Assembly (NCBI RefSeq): GCF_029714945.1
Contig: NZ_CP121634.1
Coordinates: forward strand, 2,563,001-2,627,000
Length of the DNA: 64,000 nucleotides
From: Bradyrhizobium sp. CIAT3101
GTDB taxonomy: Bacteria > Pseudomonadota > Alphaproteobacteria > Rhizobiales > Xanthobacteraceae
Reading direction: 5' to 3'
The translations under genes were made by a program, and so were the position numbers. Below are positions 8,014 to 16,402 of this stretch, one piece after another. Position 1 is the first letter of the stretch, and every line of letters starts with the position of its first letter. Under the pieces are notes generated by a model that was not told the DNA's origin, made no database searches, and saw only the letters and a list, made by a program, of their open reading frames with translations.

Positions 8014-10443
8014 ATGGGCGGTCGCGATCAGAATGATCAGGATCGAAGGCGTGTGACTGGACGGTGGCGCATTGCGCCGCTGCTCGGCCTCCATCGCCCT
8101 GCGCTGGTCGCGGCGGCCGTCGGCCTGCTGTTCTCGATCGCGGGCGCCGCGGCGGTGGCGCGATGGGAAGACCGCGTCAACAAGATCGAGTTCGAGAACG
8201 CCGCCGAGACGCAGTCCATCGTCATGCAGAACGGCATGAACGAATATATCAGCCGGCTGGTGGCGCTGCGGACCCTGTTCGAATCCTCCAACGAGGGCGT
8301 CACCCGCAGCGAGTTCGAGACCTTCAGCGGCAAGCTGTTCGAACGATATCCCGGCTTGTTGCGTATCGGCTGGCTGCCACGGATCACGCGCAAGGAGCGT
8401 GCCGAGTACGAAGCCGCAGCCATCGCCGAGGGCGTGTCCAGCTATCGCATCAAGTCGCTCGAAGGCAATGGCTTCGTCACCGCGCCGCAGGGCGAGGAAT
8501 ATTACCCCATCTTCTACTCGACGCAGTCGAAGACATCGCGTGTCTACGGCATCGACTATCTGAGCGTGCCGGATCGCAAGGTGGCGCTCGAACGTGCCCG
8601 CGACAATGACCAGATCGCGGCGATCCGCACCGAGCTCTTTGCCACGAATAATGCCGGGCAGTTGCCGAACGTGTTCGTGGTCGTGCCCGTTTACGCCAAG
8701 GGCACCTCGCGCGACACCGTCGCCGACCGCCGCCGCAACATCTCGGGCTTCGTTGTCGGCATTTTCGATCTGCCTCTGCTGATGCAGGCCATCCGCGTCA
8801 GGACCGGGGCGAGCCCCGCGGTCAGCGTGAACGTGTATCAGCCCTTCAGCGCGCGCATCGTCAGCCTCGAAGGCATGTTGCCCGATTACGCTTCCGCAGC
8901 CGCCGCGCCGCAATCGATGCGCGATGTTGCGCGGGGGCGCCATTGGTCGGGTGGTCTCAAGATCGGGGACACCGATTGGCAGGTGCGGGCGGTTCCGACC
9001 GCCGGCGGCTCGCTGGAGACGACGTATGACCGCGCGGGCGCCGTGCTGATCGTCGGCATGCTGCTGACGCTGTCGCTGTCGACCTATCTGATGCTCGCCA
9101 GCCGCAACTCGCGGCGGCTGTCGCTGGCCAATCGTCGTGTGCTCGAGCTTGCGCAGACCGACGTCCTGACCGGATTGCCGAACCGCGCCTTCTTCCTCGC
9201 CCGGCTCGACGAGCTCAACGGCCAGCTGAAGAACGGCGGTCCGACCTTCTCGATCCTGATGCTCGATCTCGATCGCTTCAAGAACGTCAACGATTCCCTC
9301 GGTCATGGCGCCGGCGATGCGCTGCTGCGGCTGGTGGCACAGCGGCTGAAATCCGCGGTGCGCGCCACCGATGTGCTGGCGCGGCTCGGCGGCGACGAAT
9401 TCGCCATCATCCAGGAAGACTGCGAGGACCAGCGCGCCTGCGCGACCGAACTGGCCGCGCGGATCGCCAAGCTCGTTGCCGAGCCGTTTCTGTTGCCCGG
9501 TCATCGCGTCGAGATCGGGACCAGCATCGGCATCGCGATCGCGCCGGATCATGGCCGCGACCAAGAGCAGCTGCTGAAGAAGGCCGACCTTGCGCTCTAC
9601 CGCTCGAAATCGGCGGGCCGGAACTGCTTCACCATCTACGACGAGGCGATGTCGGCTGAGCTCGAGGCGCGCAACACGCTGGAAGGCGATTTGCGCGACG
9701 CCATCGCGCGCTGTCAGCTCGAGGTGCACTACCAGCCGTTCATGGATGCCAGCACGGGCGCGCGACGCGGGTTCGAGGCGCTGGTGCGCTGGCGGCATCC
9801 GGCCCGCGGCCTGATCCCGCCGGATCAGTTCATCGCGCTCGCCGAGGAGACCGGGCTGATCGTGCCGCTCGGCGAATTCGTGCTGCGTCGCGCCTGCGCG
9901 GACGCGGCAAACTGGCCGTCCGATCTGATGGTCGCGGTGAATTTGTCGCCGATCCAGTTCAAGGAAGCCGACCTGTTCGACGTCATCTGCGCGGCCTTGC
10001 GGGATTCCGGCCTGTCGCCGCAACGGCTCGAGATCGAGATCACCGAATCCGTCCTGCTCGAGCGCGGCACCGAGAACCATGCGTTCATGGAACGGCTCAA
10101 GCATATCGGCATCGAGCTTGCGCTCGACGATTTCGGCACCGGCTATTCCTCGCTGAGCTATCTCACCGCGTTTCCGTTCGACAAGATCAAGATCGATCGG
10201 TCGTTCGTCCGCAACCTCACGCACCAGCCGCGCTCTTCCGCCATCATCTCCTCGATCGTGACTTTGGCGCGCGGGCTCGACATGTCGGTCACCGCTGAGG
10301 GCGTCGAGACCGCCGATGAGTTCGAACGCCTGAGGGCGCTCGGCGTCAACTTTGCGCAAGGCTATCTGTTCGGCCGCCCGCTGCCGGTCGACCAGATCGA
10401 GCTCGAGGCGCCCGCCCAGCCTTCGCAACGCGACGCTGCCTGA
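8014..10443 (+). CDS. CHASE-GGDEF-EAL membrane protein (cyclic-di-GMP turnover)
   Basis: 809 residues. A membrane helix near 28-50 is followed by a periplasmic CHASE sensor domain (about 75-260) and a second helix near 341-365. The cytoplasmic part has a GGDEF domain with intact GGDEF at about 460 and an RATD inhibitory site exactly five residues before it. An EAL domain follows (EALVRW at 588-593, EITES, DDFGTGYSSLSYL, KIDRSFV, AEGVE). All catalytic motifs of both a diguanylate cyclase and a phosphodiesterase are present, so it may be bifunctional. An extracellular signal probably sets the balance. No cognate operon partner is evident. Confidence 0.93.
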   Translation: MGGRDQNDQDRRRVTGRWRIAPLLGLHRPALVAAAVGLLFSIAGAAAVARWEDRVNKIEFENAAETQSIVMQNGMNEYISRLVALRTLFESSNEGVTRSEFETFSGKLFERYPGLLRIGWLPRITRKERAEYEAAAIAEGVSSYRIKSLEGNGFVTAPQGEEYYPIFYSTQSKTSRVYGIDYLSVPDRKVALERARDNDQIAAIRTELFATNNAGQLPNVFVVVPVYAKGTSRDTVADRRRNISGFVVGIFDLPLLMQAIRVRTGASPAVSVNVYQPFSARIVSLEGMLPDYASAAAAPQSMRDVARGRHWSGGLKIGDTDWQVRAVPTAGGSLETTYDRAGAVLIVGMLLTLSLSTYLMLASRNSRRLSLANRRVLELAQTDVLTGLPNRAFFLARLDELNGQLKNGGPTFSILMLDLDRFKNVNDSLGHGAGDALLRLVAQRLKSAVRATDVLARLGGDEFAIIQEDCEDQRACATELAARIAKLVAEPFLLPGHRVEIGTSIGIAIAPDHGRDQEQLLKKADLALYRSKSAGRNCFTIYDEAMSAELEARNTLEGDLRDAIARCQLEVHYQPFMDASTGARRGFEALVRWRHPARGLIPPDQFIALAEETGLIVPLGEFVLRRACADAANWPSDLMVAVNLSPIQFKEADLFDVICAALRDSGLSPQRLEIEITESVLLERGTENHAFMERLKHIGIELALDDFGTGYSSLSYLTAFPFDKIKIDRSFVRNLTHQPRSSAIISSIVTLARGLDMSVTAEGVETADEFERLRALGVNFAQGYLFGRPLPVDQIELEAPAQPSQRDAA

Positions 10444-10495
10444 GCCGGCCGCCCAGGCGCCACGCGCGAAAATCGCTTGACCCAGGCAGTCCCGG

Positions 10496-11827
10496 ATGAT
10501 CGGTAGTGATCGTCCAGGGATGAAAAAAACAAAAATGCGGCTTCCGTTCTTCTACGGCTGGGTCGTGGTCGCGGTGACCTTTGTCACGATGGCGATCGGG
10601 GTCAACGCACGCACCTCCTTTTCATTGTTCTATCCGCCCATTCTCTCTGAATTCGGCTGGGAGCGCGGCGTCACCGCGGGCGCCTTCTCCTTCGGTTTTG
10701 TCGCGTCCGCGGTTGCCAGCCCACTGATCGGCCGGCTGATGGATCGCGCGGGACCGCGTGCCGTGATGGAGCTCGGCGTGCTGTTGATGGCCGGCGGGCT
10801 GCTGCTTGCGCCGCTCACCAGCCAGCCCTGGCATCTCTACATGACGCTGGGCGTCATGGTCGGCGCCGGCTCGGTGTGTCTCGGCTATTCCGGCCAGTCG
10901 CTGTTTTTGCCGAACTGGTTCATCCGCAAGCGCGGCTTCGCCATCGGCATTGCCTTCGCCGGCGTCGGCATCGGTTCGGTGACGCTGCTGCCATGGGTGC
11001 AGCATTTGATCGAGCAGACCGGATGGCGCACCGCCTGCACCGCGATGGGCCTGATGATCCTGATCGTGCTGGCGCCGATCAATCTGCTCCTGCACAAGCG
11101 CCCCGAAGACATCGGCCTCCAGCCCGACGGCGATGCGGCGCCGGCCGCGGGCGGTGCAAAGCCGGTCTCCAACATCGTCGATCCGGCCTGGGCTGCCACT
11201 GACTGGACGCTGCGACGCGCGGTTGCGACCGCTCGTTTCTGGTGGATCGCGCTTGGCTATTTCTGCGGCCTGTACATCTGGTACGCCGTGCAAGTGCACC
11301 AGACCAAGTTCCTGCTCGACATCGGCTTCAGCCCGAGCGTTGCAGTCTGGGCGCTCGGCGCCGTCAGCCTGCTCGGCATTCCCGGCCAGATTTTCCTCGG
11401 TCATATCTCCGACCGGATCGGGCGGGAATGGGTGTGGGCCATCAGCTGCGCTGGCTTTGCGATCTGCTTCGCGGCGCTGATGGCACTGAAGTTCCAACCC
11501 TCGTTCTGGCTGGTCTGGCTGATGGTGTTCACGCAAGGCGCGCTCGGTTACGGCCTCACCTCGATCATGGGCGCGGTGGTGTTCGAGATTTTCCAGGGCC
11601 GGCACCAGGGCAGCATTTTCGGCATGATCATGCTCGCGGCGCTGGCGGGCGGCGCGGCTGGCCCGTGGGTGACAGGCTTGCTCTACGACCGCGTCGGCGA
11701 CTACACGCTCGCCTTTGCCATCGCCATCGTCGTCAGCCTCCTGTCGGCGCTGTCGATCTGGCAGGCCGCGCCGCGCAGGGTGCGGGCCGTGGCCGGGCGC
11801 CTGCACAAGCTTCAGGCCACAAAATAG
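10496..11827 (+). CDS. MFS transporter (12-helix, oxalate/monocarboxylate-like)
   Basis: 443 residues with about twelve membrane helices. It opens with RLPFFYGWVVVAVTFVTMAIG and contains the loop 2-3 motif GRLMDRAGPRAVMELG and a matching GHISDRIGREW in the second half. This pattern is typical of the major facilitator OFA/MCP-like group that moves small carboxylates. ATG 10520 (MKKTKMRLPFF) is an alternative start that would remove eight residues. The gene lies between two GGDEF-EAL genes on the same strand, but each is separated by 50-140 bases, so joint transcription is uncertain. Substrate unknown. Confidence 0.88.
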   Translation: MIGSDRPGMKKTKMRLPFFYGWVVVAVTFVTMAIGVNARTSFSLFYPPILSEFGWERGVTAGAFSFGFVASAVASPLIGRLMDRAGPRAVMELGVLLMAGGLLLAPLTSQPWHLYMTLGVMVGAGSVCLGYSGQSLFLPNWFIRKRGFAIGIAFAGVGIGSVTLLPWVQHLIEQTGWRTACTAMGLMILIVLAPINLLLHKRPEDIGLQPDGDAAPAAGGAKPVSNIVDPAWAATDWTLRRAVATARFWWIALGYFCGLYIWYAVQVHQTKFLLDIGFSPSVAVWALGAVSLLGIPGQIFLGHISDRIGREWVWAISCAGFAICFAALMALKFQPSFWLVWLMVFTQGALGYGLTSIMGAVVFEIFQGRHQGSIFGMIMLAALAGGAAGPWVTGLLYDRVGDYTLAFAIAIVVSLLSALSIWQAAPRRVRAVAGRLHKLQATK

Positions 11828-11966
11828 GTTCCGTCTGCACCGGATTACCTCCGCTTCTTTCGCGGAATGTTAAGCATGTCGCGGCTTGGCCGGGTGCGAG
11901 CCGGTTGCAAAAACGTCTTGGACACCATCGGAGCGCTAGCTTGGGGCCGATTGCCGCATTGTCCTG

Positions 11967-14570
11967 ATGCTGCCGAGCCTAGCGATGTCTGCCTCCGACT
12001 GTCCCGTGACCGAAATGCCGGACGTGCTGCGCGCGGCGCTCGAATGCGCCGACGACGGCATCGTCATCGTCGATGCTGCGCGTCGCATCACGCATTTCAA
12101 CGCCGGCGCGGAGCGGATCTGGAAGCTTGCGCGCGCTGACGTGCTCGGCCGCGATGCCGCCATTCTCGCCCTCAAATGCCTCGAGGCCGACCCGGTCGCG
12201 GATTTTCGCGACGAGATCAGCCTGATGCGGCGCGACGGCAGCCGGATCAAGGCGACGATCGCGCTGTCGTCGGCGGCGATCGACGGCGCAATCCATCACA
12301 TCGTGTTCGCGCGCGACGTCACTGCGGACGCCGAGCGCCGCGTCAGGATCGGGCTACTCAATGCCGTCTCCGACCAGACCAATCGCGCGGTCATCATCAC
12401 CGACGTCGAGCAGAACATCCGCTACGTCAATTCGTCCTTCACGACGCTGTTCGGCTACACCAGCGAGGAAGCCGAGGGACGGCGTGCAGGCGAGCTGATC
12501 GCCGGCTGCCATACCAATCGCGCCGCCATTGCGAAGCTCGTCAAGCGGCTGCTCGGCGGCGGCCGGCGCGGCGAGGTCGAGACGCTGGTCTACACCAAGG
12601 ACGGCGCAGAGATCTGGGTCTCAGCCCGGATCGACGCCTTCCGCGACAAGAAGGGCCGCGTCAAACACATCTTCGCGCTGCTCGAGGACATCACCGAGTC
12701 CCGGCAGCTGCGCTCGCTGCAACAGCTCATCATGAGCGCGCTCGCCGACGAAATCGCGATCACCGAGATCGCCGACCGGTTGTGCCGCCGCGTCGAGGAG
12801 ATCGCGCCCGACGTCGTCTGCTCGCTACTCCACGTCGATTCCGCCGGATTGATCCATCCGCTCGGCGGTCCGAGCCTGCCGGACGATTATTCCCGCGCGC
12901 TGGACGGCATTCCGATCGGCCCCAGCGTCGGCTCGTGCGGCACCGCCGCGTTTTACGGCGAGCCGGTGTTGGCTGACGATCTGGATACCGATCCGCGCTG
13001 GCAGCCCTACAAGGCCATGCCGCTCGAGATCGGCCTGCGTGCCTGCTGGTCGACGCCGATCAAGGCCAAGGACGGCCGCGTCATCGCCACCTTCGCGTTC
13101 TACTTCCGTGAGCCGCGGGCGCCGAGCAACTGGCACCGGCGCATCGTCGACGCTTGCGTCAACCTCGGCGCTTTCGCGATCGAGCGCAAGGAAGCGCGCG
13201 CCGAGATCGCGCGGCTTGCCTATCATGACATCCTCACCGGCCTGCCCAATCGCGCGCAATTGCGGCACCTGATCACCACTGCGATCGACGCCTGCCCGAC
13301 CGGCGGTCATGTCGCGCTTGCCTTCCTCGACGTCGACCATTTCAAGGACGTCAACGACACGCTCGGCCACGCCGCCGGCGACGAGCTCCTGATCCGGCTG
13401 GCACAGCGCCTGCGTGAGCAGATCGGGCCAGAAGACATGCTGGGCCGGCTCGGCGGCGACGAATTCGTCGTTCTGCTGCCGAACCGTAACGCCGAGAGCG
13501 CCGAGCGCGTCGCGGCCGGAATCACCGAAGCGCTGGCCTCGCCCTTGCGGCTCGGCTCGAAGCTGATGCCGATGTCGGTGAGCATCGGCATCAGCCTTTA
13601 TCCCGACCATGCCACCGACATCGACACGCTGATGCAGCAGGCCGATGCCGCCATGTACATGGCCAAGCAGGCGGGCCGGTCGACCCATCGCATGTTCAGT
13701 GCCGAAATGAACGGATTGGCCGAGCAGCGGCTGGCGATGATCGCGGCACTCCGCCGTGCCATCGCCGACAATGCGCTGAGCCTCAGCTACCAGCCGCAGA
13801 TCCGCAGTGGCGACGGCGCCATCCACGGTGTCGAGGCGCTGGCGCGCTGGCACGATGCCGCGCTCGGCGACGTCTCGCCGGCAAAGTTCATTCCGCTCGC
13901 GGAAGAGTGCGGCCTGATCGAGCAGATCGGCCTGTGGTCGGTGCGCGAGGCCTGCCGACAGATGGCGAGCTGGCGCCGCGCCGGGCTCAACATTCCCTCT
14001 GTCTCGGTGAATCTGTCGCCGATCAATTTCCGCAACGTCACGCTGGCCGCCCGGCTCGAGGACATCCTCGCCGAATACAAGCTGCCGCCGGATGCCCTGA
14101 TGCTGGAGATCACCGAAGGCACCTTCATGCAGGATGGCGCCACCGCGCTGGAGACGATGCATGCGATCCGGGCGCTCGGTATCGGCCTGTCCGTGGATGA
14201 TTTCGGCACCGGCTATTCGAGCCTGAGCCGGCTCGCCCATCTGCCGATCCGCGAGCTCAAGATCGACCGCAGTTTCATGCGCGACATCGAGAAGGACGCG
14301 GGCGCAGTCGCGATCGCCACTGCCGTCGTGCGCGTCGGTCAGGGTCTCGGCATGACTGTTGTCGCAGAAGGCGTCGAGACAGAAGGCCAGCGCAAGATGC
14401 TGGCCGAGCTCGGCTGCGATGTCGTGCAGGGCTTCCTCTACGCCCCCGCGCTAGCTCCGGTCGCGTTCGAGCGCTGGCTGATCGAGCATTGCGCGGAGCA
14501 GGCGAAGGCGATGCTCGGCCGGCTCGATGTCAAGCCGGCAGGTACGGCCGCGGTGAAGCGGTCGGCGTGA
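11967..14570 (+). CDS. PAS-PAS-GAF-GGDEF-EAL sensor protein
   Basis: 867 residues, no membrane helix, so cytoplasmic. Two PAS domains occupy about residues 10-120 and 121-245 (the second has ITDVEQNIRYVNSSFTTLFG). A GAF domain covers about 250-405 (GSCGTAAFYGEPVLADDLDTD is the typical stretch). The GGDEF domain is intact near 495-499, but the position of the inhibitory site reads GPED instead of RxxD, so product inhibition is probably lost. The EAL domain keeps EALARW (about 622), EITEG, DDFGTGYSSLSRL, KIDRSFM and AEGVE. It should make or degrade cyclic-di-GMP in response to a cytoplasmic cue such as a cofactor bound by PAS or GAF. Starts at 11967 or 11985 are both possible. Confidence 0.92.
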   Translation: MLPSLAMSASDCPVTEMPDVLRAALECADDGIVIVDAARRITHFNAGAERIWKLARADVLGRDAAILALKCLEADPVADFRDEISLMRRDGSRIKATIALSSAAIDGAIHHIVFARDVTADAERRVRIGLLNAVSDQTNRAVIITDVEQNIRYVNSSFTTLFGYTSEEAEGRRAGELIAGCHTNRAAIAKLVKRLLGGGRRGEVETLVYTKDGAEIWVSARIDAFRDKKGRVKHIFALLEDITESRQLRSLQQLIMSALADEIAITEIADRLCRRVEEIAPDVVCSLLHVDSAGLIHPLGGPSLPDDYSRALDGIPIGPSVGSCGTAAFYGEPVLADDLDTDPRWQPYKAMPLEIGLRACWSTPIKAKDGRVIATFAFYFREPRAPSNWHRRIVDACVNLGAFAIERKEARAEIARLAYHDILTGLPNRAQLRHLITTAIDACPTGGHVALAFLDVDHFKDVNDTLGHAAGDELLIRLAQRLREQIGPEDMLGRLGGDEFVVLLPNRNAESAERVAAGITEALASPLRLGSKLMPMSVSIGISLYPDHATDIDTLMQQADAAMYMAKQAGRSTHRMFSAEMNGLAEQRLAMIAALRRAIADNALSLSYQPQIRSGDGAIHGVEALARWHDAALGDVSPAKFIPLAEECGLIEQIGLWSVREACRQMASWRRAGLNIPSVSVNLSPINFRNVTLAARLEDILAEYKLPPDALMLEITEGTFMQDGATALETMHAIRALGIGLSVDDFGTGYSSLSRLAHLPIRELKIDRSFMRDIEKDAGAVAIATAVVRVGQGLGMTVVAEGVETEGQRKMLAELGCDVVQGFLYAPALAPVAFERWLIEHCAEQAKAMLGRLDVKPAGTAAVKRSA

Positions 14571-14591
14571 TTGCCGTTGCGGACGCGCCTC

Positions 14592-14873
14592 TCATTCGAA
14601 ATGCAATTCATCCAGCGAATTTTCCGGCATTCCCGATGCTGAATACAGCTCGCCGTCCTTCATGAAGAAGACAGTATTTTTCGGCAACTTTTGAGCGTAC
14701 TTCATCATCGCGCCGCGATGTTGTTCGTCGAGGGCCGCGGTCATCATGTGTCCCGGACCACGAAACATGTAAGCCATGCCCGGCTTGAGCTCCAAGAGCG
14801 CTTCCGAGAGCGCCTGACTGGAAATGACGGCGAATACGGCCGTTGCTATGGTCGTTCTTGACAGGAGACCCAT
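14592..14873 (-). CDS. Small exported hypothetical protein
   Basis: 93 residues. Residues 1-23 resemble a signal peptide (GLLSRTTIATAVFAVISSQA, then LSEA). The mature part has GMAYMFRGPGHMMTAALDE and VFFMKDGELYSASG and no recognised domain. The start at 14873 is supported by AGGAGC eight bases upstream; the longer frame reading back to 15086 lacks a ribosome site. It is transcribed away from the binding-protein gene at 15137. Function not recognised. Confidence 0.7.
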   Translation of the reverse strand: MGLLSRTTIATAVFAVISSQALSEALLELKPGMAYMFRGPGHMMTAALDEQHRGAMMKYAQKLPKNTVFFMKDGELYSASGMPENSLDELHFE

Positions 14874-15136
14874 CGGAAGCTCCTTGTTGGAGTTGAGCCG
14901 GACACGCGAGGACGCCGGCCTAATTATCGCGTGTGATGAAGTCCTGTTCTTTCGAAGATGCACCTTCGTTTGCGAGAACACACGACCTGCCCTCATGCGA
15001 GCGGTCCACAGAAAGGGGCTGCCGACCGGCCCAGGGATCAATCGGCTGGCGGACTTGGGGTCGACAATCCCGGAAGCCGAGATCATTATCCCCGGAGACG
15101 CCGCGGCAAACAGCGGCGCGACAGGGAGAAACTATT

Positions 15137-16348
15137 ATGCGTTCTTGCATCACGGTGGCGCTCGCCACCGCCTTCGGCATTGTTTCATCCGCCGCTCTGG
15201 CCGCCGACAAGCAGTACGATCCCGGCGCCAGCGACACTGAAATCAAGATCGGACAGACGATGCCCTATAGCGGGCCCGCGTCCGCCTACGGCACGCAGGG
15301 CAGGGCCGAGGCCGCCTACTGGAAGATGATCAACAGCCAGGGCGGCATCAACGGCCGCAAGATCACGTTCCTCAGCATGGACGACGGCTACAGCCCGCCG
15401 AAGACGGTGGAGCAGACGCGCAAGCTGGTGGAGCAGGACGAGATTCTCGCCAATTTCGGATCGCTGGGCACGCCGACAAATTCCGCCATCCAGAAATATT
15501 TGAACGGCAAGCGGATTCCGCATCTGCTGATCTCGACCGGCGCTTCGAAGTGGAACGACGCGAAGAACTTCCCCTGGACCACGCCGTTCTATCCGCCTTA
15601 TGCGCAGGAAGCCAAGATCTACGCCAAGTACATTCTCAAGGAGCTTCCCAACGCCAAGATCGGCGTGATCTATCAGAACGACGATTTCGGCAAGGACTAC
15701 CTGAAGGGCTTCAAGGAAGGGCTCGGCGAGAAGGCCGACCTCATCGTGAAGGAGCTCAGCTACGAGGTGACCGATCCCACCATCGATTCCCAGATCGTCA
15801 ATCTGAAGAGCGCGGGTGCCGATGTCCTGATGACGATCACGACGCCGAAATTCGGCGCCCAGGCGATCCGCAAGGTGACCGATCTCGGCTGGAAGCCGAC
15901 GCACTTCATCGTGTCGGTCGCGAGCTCGATCGGCGGCGTGCTCGAGCCGGCCGGGCTCGAAGCCTCCACCGGCCTGATCACGGCGCTCGCCACCAAGGTC
16001 GTCGGTGATCCCGCCTGGGATTCCGATCAGGGCGTGCAGGATTATCTGGCGTTCATGAAGCAGTGGTATCCGGAAGGGAATCCGATCGATGGCAGCAACC
16101 AGATCGGCTACACCTCCGCGCAGTTCACGGCGATCATCCTGAAGAACTGCGGCGACGTGCTGACGCGCGAGAACGTGCTGAAGCAGGCGACGAACATCAG
16201 CAAAGTCGCGCTGCCGCTGTTCCTTCCCGGCATCACGGTTTCGGTGACGCCGACGGACTATTCGACGTTCGACACGTTCAAGCTCGCGAAGTTCGACGGC
16301 AAGACCTGGAAGTTCTTCGGCGAGAACCTCAGCACGGCATCGCGCTGA
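15137..16348 (+). CDS. ABC transporter substrate-binding protein, branched-chain amino acid type
   Basis: 403 residues with a clear Sec signal (MRSCITVALATAFGIVSSAA ending ALA-AD). The mature part is a Peripla_BP_6 domain: EIKIGQTMPYSGPASAYGTQ, GRKITFLSMDDGYSPPKTVE, IGVIYQNDDFGKDYL. It binds an unknown ligand, probably an amino acid or aromatic acid, in the periplasm. ATG 15137 is preceded by AGGGAGAA. Like the protein encoded at 6562-7728 it stands alone, with no permease or ATPase gene in the window. It converges with the serine-hydrolase gene, with a hairpin between the two stops. Confidence 0.9.
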   Translation: MRSCITVALATAFGIVSSAALAADKQYDPGASDTEIKIGQTMPYSGPASAYGTQGRAEAAYWKMINSQGGINGRKITFLSMDDGYSPPKTVEQTRKLVEQDEILANFGSLGTPTNSAIQKYLNGKRIPHLLISTGASKWNDAKNFPWTTPFYPPYAQEAKIYAKYILKELPNAKIGVIYQNDDFGKDYLKGFKEGLGEKADLIVKELSYEVTDPTIDSQIVNLKSAGADVLMTITTPKFGAQAIRKVTDLGWKPTHFIVSVASSIGGVLEPAGLEASTGLITALATKVVGDPAWDSDQGVQDYLAFMKQWYPEGNPIDGSNQIGYTSAQFTAIILKNCGDVLTRENVLKQATNISKVALPLFLPGITVSVTPTDYSTFDTFKLAKFDGKTWKFFGENLSTASR

Positions 16349-16364
16349 CGACAGGTTCGCGACT

Positions 16365-16396
16365 CAAGGGGCGCAGCAAGGTTGCTGCGTCCCTTG
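16365..16396. terminator. Hairpin between convergent genes, possible bidirectional terminator
   Basis: Arms CAAGGGGCGCAGC and GCTGCGTCCCTTG pair with one G-T wobble. The run of Ts after it (GGACTTTC) is weak, so termination strength is uncertain. Confidence 0.55.
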
Positions 16397-16402
16397 GGAC
16401 TT

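Noticed and set aside
7930..10428. An 832-codon open frame antisense to the CHASE-GGDEF-EAL gene
   Set aside because: Composition typical of antisense frames; the plus-strand protein has complete domains.
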